Shown: piece by piece, positions 20,102 through 30,192 of the stretch
How the letters are laid out: every line of letters starts with the position of its first letter
How positions within the stretch are numbered: the first letter of the stretch is position 1
Origin: Photobacterium phosphoreum
GTDB taxonomy: Bacteria; Pseudomonadota; Gammaproteobacteria; Enterobacterales; Vibrionaceae
Direction: 5' to 3'
Length of the DNA: 64,000 bases
NCBI RefSeq assembly: GCF_002954725.1
Contig: NZ_MSCQ01000001.1
Coordinates: forward strand, 2,337,722-2,401,721
The notes under the pieces: model-generated
Told to the model about the DNA's origin: nothing
The model's input: only the letters and a program-made list of their open reading frames with translations
Databases searched by the model: none
Made by a program: the position numbers and the translations under genes

Positions 20102-20135
20102 ACACTTTAATAGCAATTAAATACCGCTATTATTG

Positions 20136-21365
20136 CTATTTTGCGCTAACAAACTCAGGGTAAGCATCAACACCACAGTCATGTGAGTCCATCCCTTCAA
20201 GCTCTTCATCTTCACTAACACGAATACCGATAGTAAGTTTCAGAATGCCCCAGACTGCTAAACTTGCACCAAATACCCATCCAAAAATAACCGCGGCACC
20301 AAATAACTGGGTCATAAATGAAGCATCTGGATTACTCAATGGCACCATCATTAAACCAAATAAACCACATACACCGTGAACTGAAATCGCACCAACAGGA
20401 TCATCAATCTTGATTTTATCAAAGCCAATAATACTAAACACCACTATCGCACCAGCAGCACCACCAATAGCAACAGCGGCTAATGGTGACGGTGATAATG
20501 GATCGGCGGTAATCGCAACTAAACCAGCCAATGCACCGTTAAGAATCATCGTCAGATCAGCCTTACCCCACATAATTTTACAGACAAGCAGAGCAACAAT
20601 CGCGCCAGCAGCAGCTGCGGCATTGGTGTTAAGGAATATTTGTCCAACAGCGGTCGCATTCTCAAAATCTGACAACATTAATTGTGAACCACCGTTAAAA
20701 CCAAACCAACCGAACCACAGAATAAACGTACCCACAGTGGCTAATGGCATATTTGAACCAGGGATAGGATGAACCTCTCCATTTTTACCGTACTTACCTT
20801 TTCGTGCGCCTAATAGTAATACTCCAGCAAACGCAGCAGCAGCACCCGCCATATGAACAATACCAGAACCTGCAAAGTCACTAAAACCGGCTTCAGCTAG
20901 AAAACCACCACCCCATGTCCAATACCCTTCAATCGGATAAATCACACCGGTTAATACCACTGAAAATAATAAAAATGACCATAGTTTCATTCGCTCAGCA
21001 ACTGCACCTGATACTACTGACATTGCTGTCGCTACGAAGACTACCTGAAAAAAGAAATCTGATTCTAAAGAGTGGTCAGCACCTTCGGCTTGAGTGCCAA
21101 TCAGTGCACCAAACGATGGCAACCAACCACCCGCACTGTTATCGACATACATAATGTTATAGCCAACTAATAAAAACGTGGTACAGGCTATCGCATATAA
21201 ACAAAAATTCTTGGTTAATATCTCAGTAGTGTTCTTTGAGCGCACTAAGCCTGCTTCTAACATCGCAAAACCTGCTGCCATCCACATCACTAATGCACCA
21301 GAGATCAAAAAGAAAAATGTATCGAGTGCATAGCGTAATTCAATTACTGTTATTGATAATTCCAT
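20136..21365 (-). CDS. amtB: ammonium transporter AmtB
   Basis: A 409-residue Amt channel with about eleven membrane helices conducting ammonia/ammonium across the inner membrane. Family motifs include AGFAMLEAGLVRSKN near 31-45, GAVAERMKLW and DPVGAISVHGVCG, carrying a conserved pore His. Its C-terminus is cytoplasmic (about 375-409) and is the docking site for GlnK. It lies 51 bp after glnK, the classic nitrogen-regulated pair. Confidence 0.96.
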   Translation of the reverse strand: MELSITVIELRYALDTFFFLISGALVMWMAAGFAMLEAGLVRSKNTTEILTKNFCLYAIACTTFLLVGYNIMYVDNSAGGWLPSFGALIGTQAEGADHSLESDFFFQVVFVATAMSVVSGAVAERMKLWSFLLFSVVLTGVIYPIEGYWTWGGGFLAEAGFSDFAGSGIVHMAGAAAAFAGVLLLGARKGKYGKNGEVHPIPGSNMPLATVGTFILWFGWFGFNGGSQLMLSDFENATAVGQIFLNTNAAAAAGAIVALLVCKIMWGKADLTMILNGALAGLVAITADPLSPSPLAAVAIGGAAGAIVVFSIIGFDKIKIDDPVGAISVHGVCGLFGLMMVPLSNPDASFMTQLFGAAVIFGWVFGASLAVWGILKLTIGIRVSEDEELEGMDSHDCGVDAYPEFVSAK

Positions 21366-21416
21366 GGTTATCTTCCTCTAATACCTAATATTTATCATCC
21401 TAATCACATGCTGCGG

Positions 21417-21755
21417 CTAAAGTGCTTCCCTGTCTACTTCTCCTGTTCGAATACGTACAGCATGTTCAAGATCGTAAACAAATATCTTGCCATCTCCGAT
21501 TTTTCCTGTTTGAGCGGCCTTACTGATAGCATCAACAATGTTGTCAATATTTTCTGCTTGAGTTGCGATTTCTAGTTTCACTTTCGGTAAAAAATCGACT
21601 TGATATTCAGCACCGCGATAGAGTTCGGTATGACCCTTTTGACGTCCAAATCCTTTGACTTCAGATACCGTCATCCCTTCAACGCCGACATCTGCTAATG
21701 CTTCACGTACGTCATCTAATTTAAATGGTTTAATAATCGCATTAATTATTTTCAT
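21417..21755 (-). CDS. glnK: nitrogen regulatory protein P-II (GlnK)
   Basis: A 112-residue PII signal protein that senses 2-oxoglutarate and ATP/ADP and gates AmtB. The T-loop has Tyr51 (uridylylation site) in LYRGAEYQVDFLPK. Start ATG 21755 is chosen because AAGGAG lies six bases upstream and it gives the exact family length; the frame stays open 55 codons further. Candidate sigma-54 and NtrC sites upstream suggest induction under nitrogen limitation. GlnB is the paralogue, but adjacency to amtB favours GlnK. Confidence 0.95.
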   Translation of the reverse strand: MKIINAIIKPFKLDDVREALADVGVEGMTVSEVKGFGRQKGHTELYRGAEYQVDFLPKVKLEIATQAENIDNIVDAISKAAQTGKIGDGKIFVYDLEHAVRIRTGEVDREAL

Positions 21756-21803
21756 GATTTGCTCCTTAACCCAACATATTTTCCCGTTATGGTTAAACAA
21801 CAA

Positions 21804-21818
21804 ACAATCATCATGCCA
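21804..21818 (-). promoter_or_regulatory. candidate sigma-54 promoter of glnK-amtB
   Basis: On the minus strand TGGCAT-N5-TTGT, against the consensus TGGCAC-N5-TTGC. GG and the -12 element keep the required spacing, with the final C replaced by T. It lies about 49 bp upstream of the glnK ATG. Confidence 0.5.
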
Positions 21819-21870
21819 ACTATTTAACATGCTGTTTAATAAAGAAATATAAAAAATATCATGTAAAAAC

Positions 21871-21904
21871 AAAAAAAGGCCGCACCATATAGGTGCAGCC
21901 TTTT
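21871..21904 (-). terminator. yacL terminator that also matches an NtrC site
   Basis: GGC-GCACC pairs with GGTGC-GCC around ATATA, with one internal mismatch, followed on the minus strand by a run of seven T. It begins about 43 bases after the yacL stop. The core at 21881-21897 fits the 17-bp NtrC enhancer pattern TGCACC-N5-GGTGCA in all but one arm position, and sits about 70-85 bp upstream of the sigma-54 site. Confidence 0.7.
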
Positions 21905-21946
21905 CACTATCATGTAGCACTTAATCGCTACTGATAAATAACTGAT

Positions 21947-22315
21947 TTAAAAACGGATCACAAATGATCGCCAAGCGGCTAATGCTTGGGCTAAATCCTC
22001 AAAGCCACATACCGACATACATTCATCATCATAAAAATGTAGATCCTCTTCAAAATCTTCATCTTCTTCTGAAAACAAGCAGTTATCTTGGACTAAAGCT
22101 TCATTATCTTGTAAGCATAATGTTAATTCTTCACCCGTTAACCGCCATTCTTTCGTGCTATGTTTCAATGCACTAAGTTGATTCATTACCAGATCAATTT
22201 TATCGACATCCTTGCCTAGCTCGTCAATGATCCAACGGCCTAATACTTCATGGCCCATTGAAAAAATGGCATGATAACTACCGTCCAAGGTATTTTTTTT
22301 AAATTCGTAATCCAT
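21947..22315 (-). CDS. yacL: UPF0231 family protein YacL
   Basis: A 122-residue acidic protein of unknown function. It shares the E. coli YacL pattern: MDYEF at the N-terminus, SMGHEV near 19-24, then an acidic stretch ([17 protein letters not shown] near 82-98) and [16 protein letters not shown]. In E. coli yacL is also near acnB. No membrane segment, signal peptide or catalytic motif is visible. Confidence 0.88.
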   Translation of the reverse strand: MDYEFKKNTLDGSYHAIFSMGHEVLGRWIIDELGKDVDKIDLVMNQLSALKHSTKEWRLTGEELTLCLQDNEALVQDNCLFSEEDEDFEEDLHFYDDECMSVCGFEDLAQALAAWRSFVIRF

Positions 22316-22487
22316 ACCTTTAGTACCCCATCTCTGATCATCTTAGTTGTTAACTGCTACACTGCCAGCAGAATGCGCTTGGCGCCCATTGTCAGGATCT
22401 ATCACTAAAATGCAACTCATCTCTAGCAACTAAATTGTTATATGCCTTTATTTAACGGACTCCCACATTTAACAAGGCTGATTGATT

Positions 22488-23627
22488 ATGAAAATTATTA
22501 TTGCTCCTGACTCATACAAAGAAAGCCTGACTGCAATGGAAGTGGCGACGGCTATTGAAGCGGGTTTCTGTCAAGTGATGCCTGATACCGAATACATTAA
22601 ACTGCCGATGGCTGATGGCGGTGAAGGCACCGTACAATCATTAGTTGACGCCAGTAACGGCACTATTATTGAGCACTCAGTTACTGGTCCTTTGGGTAAA
22701 TCAGTACCCGCCTTTTTCGGCATCATGGGTGACGGTAAAACTGCTGTTATTGAAATGGCGGCAGCATCTGGCTTACACCTTGTTAGCCCAGATCTACGCA
22801 ATCCAATGCTCACGACGAGTTATGGTACTGGTGAGTTGATTCTAGCGGCACTGGATCACGGGGTTAAACATATTATTATTGGTATTGGTGGCAGTGCCAC
22901 TAATGACGGCGGTAGCGGTATGGCGCAAGCGCTTGGAGTGCAACTATTAGATAGCAACGCTCAGCCTTTAGGATTGGGGGGTCAGGCATTAGCACAACTG
23001 GCGACAATAGATGTCAGTCACATTGATCCCCGTCTAGCCCATATAAAACTAGAAGTTGCGTGTGATGTTGATAATCCCCTTTGTGGTGAAAAAGGCGCAT
23101 CACAGGTGTTTGGACCTCAAAAAGGCGCAACTCCAATAATGGTTGCCGAGCTTGATCAAAACCTCACTCACTATGCCGACATTATTAAACGTGACTTAGG
23201 CACAGATATTAAGAATACAGCAGGGGCTGGTGCCGCAGGCGGTATGGGCGCAGCGTTATTAGGCTTATTTAATGCCCAATTACGATCAGGGATTGAGATT
23301 GTGATTGATGCGGTTAACTTCAACGAGATTGTTAAAGATGCCGATCTGGTGATCACTGGCGAAGGTCGAATTGATAGCCAAACCATTCACGGTAAAACCC
23401 CGATTGGTGTTGCACGTGCTGCCAAGAAATTTAATAAACCGGTGATTGGTATCGCAGGTTGCCTAAGCCAAGATTGCGGCGTGGTTTATGGGCATGGTAT
23501 TGATGCGGTATTTAGTGTTGTTCCTGCTGCGATGAGCCTTGAACAAGCTTTTAAGAATGCTGCTATTAATGTCGAACTAACCGCCCGTAATGTCGCGGCT
23601 ATTTATAGCTTAAACTCATCACATTAA
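22488..23627 (+). CDS. garK: glycerate 2-kinase
   Basis: A 379-residue type I glycerate kinase that phosphorylates D-glycerate to 2-phosphoglycerate. Conserved blocks: KIIIAPDSYKESL at the N-terminus, PMADGGEGTV near 40-49, GIGGSATNDGG near 129-139 and VITGEGRID near 287-295. Start ATG 22488 is preferred over a TTG two codons upstream. No glycerate or glucarate pathway genes are adjacent, so the gene seems stand-alone. garK and glxK are close paralogues and the symbol is a best guess. Confidence 0.92.
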   Translation: MKIIIAPDSYKESLTAMEVATAIEAGFCQVMPDTEYIKLPMADGGEGTVQSLVDASNGTIIEHSVTGPLGKSVPAFFGIMGDGKTAVIEMAAASGLHLVSPDLRNPMLTTSYGTGELILAALDHGVKHIIIGIGGSATNDGGSGMAQALGVQLLDSNAQPLGLGGQALAQLATIDVSHIDPRLAHIKLEVACDVDNPLCGEKGASQVFGPQKGATPIMVAELDQNLTHYADIIKRDLGTDIKNTAGAGAAGGMGAALLGLFNAQLRSGIEIVIDAVNFNEIVKDADLVITGEGRIDSQTIHGKTPIGVARAAKKFNKPVIGIAGCLSQDCGVVYGHGIDAVFSVVPAAMSLEQAFKNAAINVELTARNVAAIYSLNSSH

Positions 23628-23666
23628 TGTAAGCGGGCATTTCCCAAAGCAGTTAATTCCCCCAAT

Positions 23667-23697
23667 AAAAACGCCGCGATTATTCGCGGCGTTTTTT
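23667..23697. terminator. bidirectional terminator between garK and acnB
   Basis: AAAAACGCCGCGA pairs with TCGCGGCGTTTTT around TTAT: 13 bp, perfect, with A/T runs on both sides for the two converging genes. Confidence 0.92.
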
Positions 23698-23743
23698 CTA
23701 TCTGTTTTATGATTTATTTTTATCTCACCAATAATGACGAAGA

Positions 23744-26341
23744 TTAAACAGCTTGCTGAATAATCACTTCATCGGCTTTATTGGTGTATTCAGCCATACG
23801 ATCAAAGTTGAGGTAACGATAAGTATCAGCCGCCGTCGCATCGATTTGCTGCGCATAGGTTAGGTATTCATCCATGGTTGGAATACGACCTAGAATTGCA
23901 CCCACCGCAGCTAACTCAGCCGAGGATAAGTACACGTTAGCACCATTACCTAAACGGTTGGGGAAGTTACGGGTCGAGGTCGACATCACCGTTGAGTTAT
24001 CTTTTACTCGTGCTTGGTTACCCATACACAATGAGCATCCCGGTGTTTCAATACGTACCCCAGCGCGACCAAAGATACCGTAATAGCCTTCTTCGGTTAG
24101 CTGATCTTTATCCATCTTCGTTGGCGGTGCAACCCATAAACGAGTATCTAATTGGCCACCAAATTTCTCAAGCAATTTACCTGCGGCACGGAAGTGACCA
24201 ATGTTAGTCATGCATGAACCGATAAACACTTCATCAATCGCTGTACCTGCAACCTCTGACAGTAAACGTGCATCATCAGGATCATTAGGCGCACATAAAA
24301 TTGGCTCTTTAATATCCGCCAGATCAATGTCGATCACATGCGCATATTCCGCGTCTTTATCTGCGGTCATTAACTCAGGATTGGCTAACCACTCTTGCAT
24401 CGCAGTAACACGACGTTCAATGGTACGACGATCGCCATAACCTTCAGCGATCATCCATTTCAGCATCACGATATTGGAGTTTAAATATTCAGTGATTGAT
24501 TCTGGCGACAGTTTCACGGTACAACCCGCAGCACTACGCTCAGCCGAGGCATCAGAAAGCTCAAACGCTTGCTCAACCGATAAATGCTCAACCCCTTCAA
24601 TCTCAAGTACACGGCCTGAGAATTCATTGATCTTGCCCGATTTTTCAACCGTTAATAGCCCTTGCTGAATCGCAAAATAAGGAATTGCATGGACTAAATC
24701 ACGTAGGGTGATCCCTGCTTGCATCTCGCCTTTAAAGCGCACCAAAATAGATTCTGGCATATCCAGTGGCATCACTCCGGTTGCCGCAGCAAATGCCACT
24801 AAACCTGAACCGGCTGGGAATGAAATACCTAATGGGAAACGGGTATGTGAATCGCCCCCAGTACCTACCGTATCAGGCAGCAACATTCGGTTAAGCCATG
24901 AGTGAATAACACCATCTTTAGGACGTAACGCCACTCCACCACGATTCATAATAAAATCAGGCAGAGTATGGTGAGTATTAACATCAATTGGTTTTGGATA
25001 CGCCGAAGTATGACAGAAAGACTGCATCGTCAGATCCGCCGAGAAGCCTAAACAGGCTAAGTCTTTCAGTTCATCACGAGTCATAGGGCCGGTGGTATCT
25101 TGCGAACCAACAGTGGTCATTTTGGGCTCACAATAAGTGCCCGGACGAACGCCCTCAACACCACATGCTTTACCGACCATCTTCTGCGCTAAAGTATAAC
25201 CTTTATCACTTTCAGCAACGGCGACAGGACGACGGAATACCTCAGATGCAGGTAGGTTCAATGCTTGACGCGCACGATCGGTTAAACCACGACCGATGAT
25301 CAATGGAATTCGACCACCCGCACGCACTTCATCAATCAGGACATCGGTTTTTAATTTAAAGGTTGAGACTAATTCATCGTTATCATGACGACGGACTTCT
25401 CCTTTAAATGGGTAAACATCAATTACATCGCCCATGGCTAACTTAGTCACATCAACTTCAATCGGCAATGCGCCTGCATCTTCCATGGTATTAAAGAAGA
25501 TCGGCGCGATCTTACCGCCAAGCACATAACCACCGGCGCGTTTATTGGGTACATAAGGAATATCATCCCCCATAAACCACAGCACAGAGTTAGTGGCAGA
25601 CTTACGTGAAGAGCCTGTTCCTACAACATCACCGACATAGACTAATTGATGGCCTTGTTGCTTTAGCGCTTCAATTTGAGTGATCGGGCCAATAGTGCCC
25701 GCTTGATCAGGAGTGATCCCTTCACGCTCAATTTTTAGCATTGCTAACGCGTGCAGTGGAATATCAGGCCGTGACCATGCATCAGGGGCTGGCGATAAGT
25801 CATCGGTATTGGTTTCACCAGTGACTTTAAAAACAGTAAGGGTGATTTTTTCAGCAAGAGCAGGTTTAGATAGAAACCACTCAGCAGCAGCCCAAGATTG
25901 CATCACTTGCTCAGCAAACGCATTACCTGCTTTGGCTTTTTGCTCGACATCATAAAATGAATCAAACATCAGTAATGTATGTGATAACGCAGTCACTGCA
26001 ATTGGCGCAAGCTCAGCATCATCAAGTAATGATACTAATGGCTCAATATTATAACCGCCTTGCATAGTCCCTAATAATTGTGCAGCTTTGGCTTTGCTAA
26101 CCAATGGCGATTGGGCTTCGCCGGTGGTGATCGCTGCCAGAAAACCTGCCTTTACATAAGCCGCTTCATCCACACCCGGTGGAATACGATTTTCTAGTAG
26201 ATCGAGTAGGACTGCTTCCTCACCTTGTGGTGGGGTTTTTAATTGCTCAATCAGAGCAGCAACCTGTTCAGCATTTAGCGGCTGGGCAACAACCCCTTCG
26301 GCCGCACGTTCTTCGACGTGTTTACGGTAGGCTTCAAGCAC
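23744..26341 (-). CDS. acnB: aconitate hydratase B
   Basis: Main TCA-cycle aconitase, an 865-residue [4Fe-4S] enzyme isomerising citrate and isocitrate. AcnB-type architecture: an N-terminal HEAT-like domain (about 1-160) and swivel domain (about 161-380) precede the catalytic core. The cluster cysteines are in GSCMTN and GCSLCMGNQ (CxxC near residues 770-773). Length matches E. coli AcnB (865). It is downstream of, but separate from, the pdh operon. Confidence 0.97.
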   Translation of the reverse strand: MLEAYRKHVEERAAEGVVAQPLNAEQVAALIEQLKTPPQGEEAVLLDLLENRIPPGVDEAAYVKAGFLAAITTGEAQSPLVSKAKAAQLLGTMQGGYNIEPLVSLLDDAELAPIAVTALSHTLLMFDSFYDVEQKAKAGNAFAEQVMQSWAAAEWFLSKPALAEKITLTVFKVTGETNTDDLSPAPDAWSRPDIPLHALAMLKIEREGITPDQAGTIGPITQIEALKQQGHQLVYVGDVVGTGSSRKSATNSVLWFMGDDIPYVPNKRAGGYVLGGKIAPIFFNTMEDAGALPIEVDVTKLAMGDVIDVYPFKGEVRRHDNDELVSTFKLKTDVLIDEVRAGGRIPLIIGRGLTDRARQALNLPASEVFRRPVAVAESDKGYTLAQKMVGKACGVEGVRPGTYCEPKMTTVGSQDTTGPMTRDELKDLACLGFSADLTMQSFCHTSAYPKPIDVNTHHTLPDFIMNRGGVALRPKDGVIHSWLNRMLLPDTVGTGGDSHTRFPLGISFPAGSGLVAFAAATGVMPLDMPESILVRFKGEMQAGITLRDLVHAIPYFAIQQGLLTVEKSGKINEFSGRVLEIEGVEHLSVEQAFELSDASAERSAAGCTVKLSPESITEYLNSNIVMLKWMIAEGYGDRRTIERRVTAMQEWLANPELMTADKDAEYAHVIDIDLADIKEPILCAPNDPDDARLLSEVAGTAIDEVFIGSCMTNIGHFRAAGKLLEKFGGQLDTRLWVAPPTKMDKDQLTEEGYYGIFGRAGVRIETPGCSLCMGNQARVKDNSTVMSTSTRNFPNRLGNGANVYLSSAELAAVGAILGRIPTMDEYLTYAQQIDATAADTYRYLNFDRMAEYTNKADEVIIQQAV

Positions 26342-26664
26342 GACATATTCCTCTTATATTGGCTCGACTATAGCGTCGAACATCCTTGGAAGTTAAATGA
26401 TCTCTCGCTGATCAGTGATTGACGTGTAATCCATACCTTACGTCTTCGCTATTAATCAGGGATCAAAACTGTTAAATACCATATCACTTTTAACCTAATT
26501 TTAAAATAAATCGATGTTTTACAACATTCACAGTTTTGGAAAATTATTGCGTCTTAATCACAAAATAATGTACTGCTAGTGAAAATATACCGTTGGTGAA
26601 ATAGCAGCCACAAAAAAAGCGCCAATCAGGCGCTTTTTAGTTAACTGAGCAAGTTAAGCGAGAA
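26342..26664. other. acnB upstream region, 323 bp
   Basis: Gene-free. It contains the lpdA terminator (26614-26638) and an AT-rich stretch (about 26455-26600) that must carry the acnB promoter on the minus strand. I see no clear CRP, ArcA or Fur palindrome, and no ORF or structured leader that I can defend. Confidence 0.6.
26614..26638 (-). terminator. lpdA terminator (end of pdh operon)
   Basis: AAAAAGCGCC pairs with GGCGCTTTTT around AATCA, with A/T runs. It lies about 27 bases after the lpdA stop. Confidence 0.9.
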
Positions 26665-28095
26665 TTACTTCTTACGCTTTACTGCTTTTGCATTTGGCAG
26701 GTCAGTGATTGAACCTTCAAATACTTCTGCTGCAAGACCAATTGATTCATGCAATGTTGGGTGAGCGTGGATAGTTAATGCGATATCTTCTGCATCACAA
26801 CCCATCTCGATCGCTAGACCGATTTCACCTAGCAATTCACCACCGTTAGTACCAACGATTGCACCACCGATAACGCGGTGAGTGTCTTTGTCGAAGATCA
26901 TCTTGGTCATACCATCAGCACAATCAGATGCGATAGCACGGCCTGATGCCGCCCATGGGAACGTAGCAACTTCGTAGTTGATACCTTCTGCTTTCGCTTC
27001 TTTCTCAGTCTTACCTACCCACGCAACTTCTGGCTCAGTGTAGGCAATTGAAGGAATTACTTTAGGATCGAAGTAGTGCTTCTTACCAGAAATAACTTCT
27101 GCTGCTACGTGACCTTCATGCACACCTTTGTGAGCAAGCATAGGTTGACCAACAACGTCACCAATCGCGTGAATGTGCGCTACGTTAGTACGTAGTTGCT
27201 TATCTACATTGATAAAGCCGCGCTCATCAACATTGATACCCGCTTTTTCAGCGTCGATCAATTTACCGTTTGGTACACGGCCGATAGCCACTAACACTGC
27301 ATCATAACGTACAGGTTCAGCAGGGGCTTTCTTGCCTTCCATTGATACGTAGATACCGTCTTCTTTAGCTTCAACTGCTGTCACTTTCGTTTCAAGCATT
27401 AGGTTGAATTTCTTAGAAATACGCTTAGTGAAGACTTTAATGATATCTTTATCAGCAGCAGGAATCACTTGATCGAACATTTCAACAACGTCGACATCAG
27501 AACCTAGGGCGTGGTAAACCGTACCCATTTCAAGACCGATGATACCGCCGCCCATAACAAGTAACTTTTTAGGTACTTCTTTAAGCTCTAGCGCATCTGT
27601 TGAATCCCAAATACGTGGGTCTTCATGCGGAATGAAAGGTAACTTAATTGGGCGTGAACCCGCAGCGATAATTGCATTGTCAAATGTTACTGTCGTTTGA
27701 CCGTCAGCACCTTCAACAACGATTGAATTAGGACCTGTGAACTTACCGTAACCGTTAACCACGTTAACTTTACGCATCTTAGCCATACCGCCAAGACCGC
27801 CAGTAAGTTGGGTAATTACTTTATCTTTCCATAGACGGATTTTATTAATATCGGTTTGTGGCTCGCCGAAAATCACGCCGTGTTCTGCCATTGCTTTTGC
27901 TTCTTCAATAACTTTCGCTACGTGAAGCAGAGCTTTTGATGGGATACAACCCACGTTAAGACACACACCGCCTAGGGTACTATATTTTTCGATTAAAACC
28001 GTATCCAAACCTAAGTCTGCACAACGGAATGCCGCAGAATAACCAGCAGGGCCTGAACCGACTACTACTACCTGGGCTTTAATTTCTTTGCTCAT
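26665..28095 (-). CDS. lpdA: dihydrolipoyl dehydrogenase (E3)
   Basis: Flavoprotein that reoxidises dihydrolipoamide in pyruvate and 2-oxoglutarate dehydrogenases, producing NADH. FAD site GSGPAGYSAA is near 13-22. The redox disulfide is Cys45-Cys50 (GGVCLNVGC). The NAD site GGGIIGLEMG is central, and the catalytic His/Glu pair is in HAHPTLHES. Two consecutive ATGs occur (28098, 28095); the second has better spacing to GAGG. Last gene of pdhR-aceE-aceF-lpdA, separated from aceF by 195 bp with a hairpin, so it may also have its own promoter. Confidence 0.97.
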   Translation of the reverse strand: MSKEIKAQVVVVGSGPAGYSAAFRCADLGLDTVLIEKYSTLGGVCLNVGCIPSKALLHVAKVIEEAKAMAEHGVIFGEPQTDINKIRLWKDKVITQLTGGLGGMAKMRKVNVVNGYGKFTGPNSIVVEGADGQTTVTFDNAIIAAGSRPIKLPFIPHEDPRIWDSTDALELKEVPKKLLVMGGGIIGLEMGTVYHALGSDVDVVEMFDQVIPAADKDIIKVFTKRISKKFNLMLETKVTAVEAKEDGIYVSMEGKKAPAEPVRYDAVLVAIGRVPNGKLIDAEKAGINVDERGFINVDKQLRTNVAHIHAIGDVVGQPMLAHKGVHEGHVAAEVISGKKHYFDPKVIPSIAYTEPEVAWVGKTEKEAKAEGINYEVATFPWAASGRAIASDCADGMTKMIFDKDTHRVIGGAIVGTNGGELLGEIGLAIEMGCDAEDIALTIHAHPTLHESIGLAAEVFEGSITDLPNAKAVKRKK

Positions 28096-28248
28096 CATGA
28101 CCTCGTTGTAAGTCTTTTATCCCTAACAGGCTATCAGCTATGCTGTAATATTCATTCAGAATTTACGTTCAAACTGAGCAACAAGTTTACAGACCTGTTA
28201 ACAAGATGAAAAATAAATTACTGTAGCCTGTGAGCTAAACAACAATTC

Positions 28249-28273
28249 CATGCCTACTCAACGTAGGCATGGC
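28249..28273 (-). terminator. hairpin between aceF and lpdA
   Basis: CCATGCCTAC pairs perfectly with GTAGGCATGG around a TCAAC loop. On the minus strand a moderately T-rich tail (AATTGTTGTTT) follows. It starts 17 bases after the aceF stop and probably acts as a partial terminator or a 3'-end stabiliser. Confidence 0.6.
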
Positions 28274-28290
28274 GTTGTGGATGTGAAACC

Positions 28291-30180
28291 TTATAGTACC
28301 AAACGACGGATGTCAGATAGACAACCATTTAGGTAAGTAATGAAACGTGCACCTTCAGCACCATCAATCACACGGTGATCGTATGACAGTGATAATGGAA
28401 GTTGTAGACGCGGTTCAAACTCTTTACCGTTCCATACTGGTTTCATTTCAGACTTAGATACACCAAGGATACCTACTTCTGGTGCATTCACGATTGGTGT
28501 GAACGCAGTACCACCTAAGCCACCAAGGCTTGAGATAGTGAAACAGCCACCTTGCATATCTGATGCCGTTAGCTTACCAGCACGTGCTTTCTTAGAGATA
28601 GTCATTAGCTCTTCAGACAGCTCGTAAATACCCTTCTTGTTCACGTCTTTAAATACAGGAACAACCAAGCCATTCGGGGTATCTACCGCGATGCCGATGT
28701 TGATGTATTTCTTCAAAATCAAGCTCGCGCCATCATCAGATAGTGAAGAGTTGAATGAAGGGAACGCTTCTAGTGCTTTCGCTACTGCTTTAAGAATGAA
28801 CACTAATGGCGTGATTTTCATGCCAGTGTCTTTCTTCGCTTCGATAGCGTTTTGGTCTTTACGGAATGCTTCAAGCTCAGTGATATCTGCATTATCCCAC
28901 TGAGTAACGTGTGGGATCATTACCCAGTTACGGTGCAGGTTAGCGCCAGAAATCTTCTTAATGCGAGAAAGCGGTTTAACTTCTGTCTCACCAAACTTGC
29001 TGAAGTCAATCTTCGGCCAAGGTAGCAGACCTAATGCAGCGCCATCGCCTTTACCTGAAGCCGATGCTGCTGCACCAGACTCAAGACGCTTAAGTGCATC
29101 TTTAACGAAGCTTTGAACGTCTTCTTTAAGAACGCGGTTCTTACGGCCAGTACCTTTAACTTTCGCAAGGTTAACGCCAAACTCACGTGCTAGACGACGA
29201 ACAACAGGTGATGCGTGTGCATAATCGTTGTTTTCTTCAAAGTCGCCCGTTGTTGCTGCCGGAGCAGATGCAATAGGTGCCGCTGCAGGTGCCGGAGCTT
29301 CTGCTTGAGCAGGTGCTGCAACCGCTACCGCTACCGCTACAGGTGCTGCGCCAACAACGTCAAAGATCATGATCAATGAACCAGTAGAAACCTTGTCGCC
29401 AGCAGCGATTTTGATTTCTTTGATAGTACCAGCGAACGGTGCAGGTACTTCCATTGATGCTTTGTCGCCTTCAACAGTAATTAAAGATTGCTCTTCTTCT
29501 ACTGTATCGCCAACTGCAACCATGATTTCAGTTACTTCAACTTCATCACCGCCGATATCTGGAACATGAACTTCTTTCGCTGCTGCAACGGCTGGAGCTG
29601 CTGCTACAGGTGCTGCTGCTTGAGCAGGAGCCGCTACTGGCGCAGAGCCAGCAACTTCAAAAATCATTACCAGTGAGCCAGTTGATACTTTATCGCCAGC
29701 TGCAATTTTGATTTCTTTTAATACGCCAGCAAACGGTGCTGGTACTTCCATTGACGCTTTATCGCCTTCAACAGTAAGTAGTGACTGCTCTTCTTCGATG
29801 CTGTCGCCGATAGCAACCATAATTTCAGTTACTTCAACTTCATCACCGCCGATATCAGGCACGTGTACTTCTTTCAGTTCAGCTACCGTTGCTGCTACAG
29901 GCGCGGCAACAGCTGCTGCTTCAGCTACAGGGGCAGCAACGACTGCGCCTTCAGCTTCAAAGATCATGATCAATGAACCAGTAGAAACTGTGTCACCAAC
30001 AACGATTTTAATTTCTTTCACGATACCCGCTTGAGAAGCAGGCACTTCCATTGATGCTTTATCGCCTTCAACAGTGATCAGTGATTGATCTTCTTCAACC
30101 TTGTCGCCAACGCTAACAAGAATCTCAGTTACTTCAACCTCATCCGCACCGATATCAGGTACATTAATTTCGATTGCCAT
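28291..30180 (-). CDS. aceF: pyruvate dehydrogenase E2, dihydrolipoyl acetyltransferase
   Basis: Core of the pyruvate dehydrogenase complex, 629 residues. Three tandem lipoyl domains have lipoyl-lysines at about Lys41, Lys141 and Lys240, each in GDKASMEVP. Ala/Pro-rich linkers separate them. The E1/E3-binding domain is at about 321-360 and the catalytic acetyltransferase domain runs from about 390, ending with SYDHRVIDG. Three lipoyl domains is the E. coli arrangement. The lipoyl repeats are also similar at DNA level and could recombine. It follows aceE after 12 bases. Confidence 0.97.
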   Translation of the reverse strand: MAIEINVPDIGADEVEVTEILVSVGDKVEEDQSLITVEGDKASMEVPASQAGIVKEIKIVVGDTVSTGSLIMIFEAEGAVVAAPVAEAAAVAAPVAATVAELKEVHVPDIGGDEVEVTEIMVAIGDSIEEEQSLLTVEGDKASMEVPAPFAGVLKEIKIAAGDKVSTGSLVMIFEVAGSAPVAAPAQAAAPVAAAPAVAAAKEVHVPDIGGDEVEVTEIMVAVGDTVEEEQSLITVEGDKASMEVPAPFAGTIKEIKIAAGDKVSTGSLIMIFDVVGAAPVAVAVAVAAPAQAEAPAPAAAPIASAPAATTGDFEENNDYAHASPVVRRLAREFGVNLAKVKGTGRKNRVLKEDVQSFVKDALKRLESGAAASASGKGDGAALGLLPWPKIDFSKFGETEVKPLSRIKKISGANLHRNWVMIPHVTQWDNADITELEAFRKDQNAIEAKKDTGMKITPLVFILKAVAKALEAFPSFNSSLSDDGASLILKKYINIGIAVDTPNGLVVPVFKDVNKKGIYELSEELMTISKKARAGKLTASDMQGGCFTISSLGGLGGTAFTPIVNAPEVGILGVSKSEMKPVWNGKEFEPRLQLPLSLSYDHRVIDGAEGARFITYLNGCLSDIRRLVL

Positions 30181-30192
30181 TATATTTGCCTC

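Noticed and set aside
21756..21920. 55-residue extension of glnK
   Set aside because: Runs through the yacL terminator and the promoter; PII proteins start at MKIINAIIKP.
26342..26664. Regulatory palindrome (CRP or ArcA) for acnB
   Set aside because: TGTGA words are present but not in the proper spaced palindrome.
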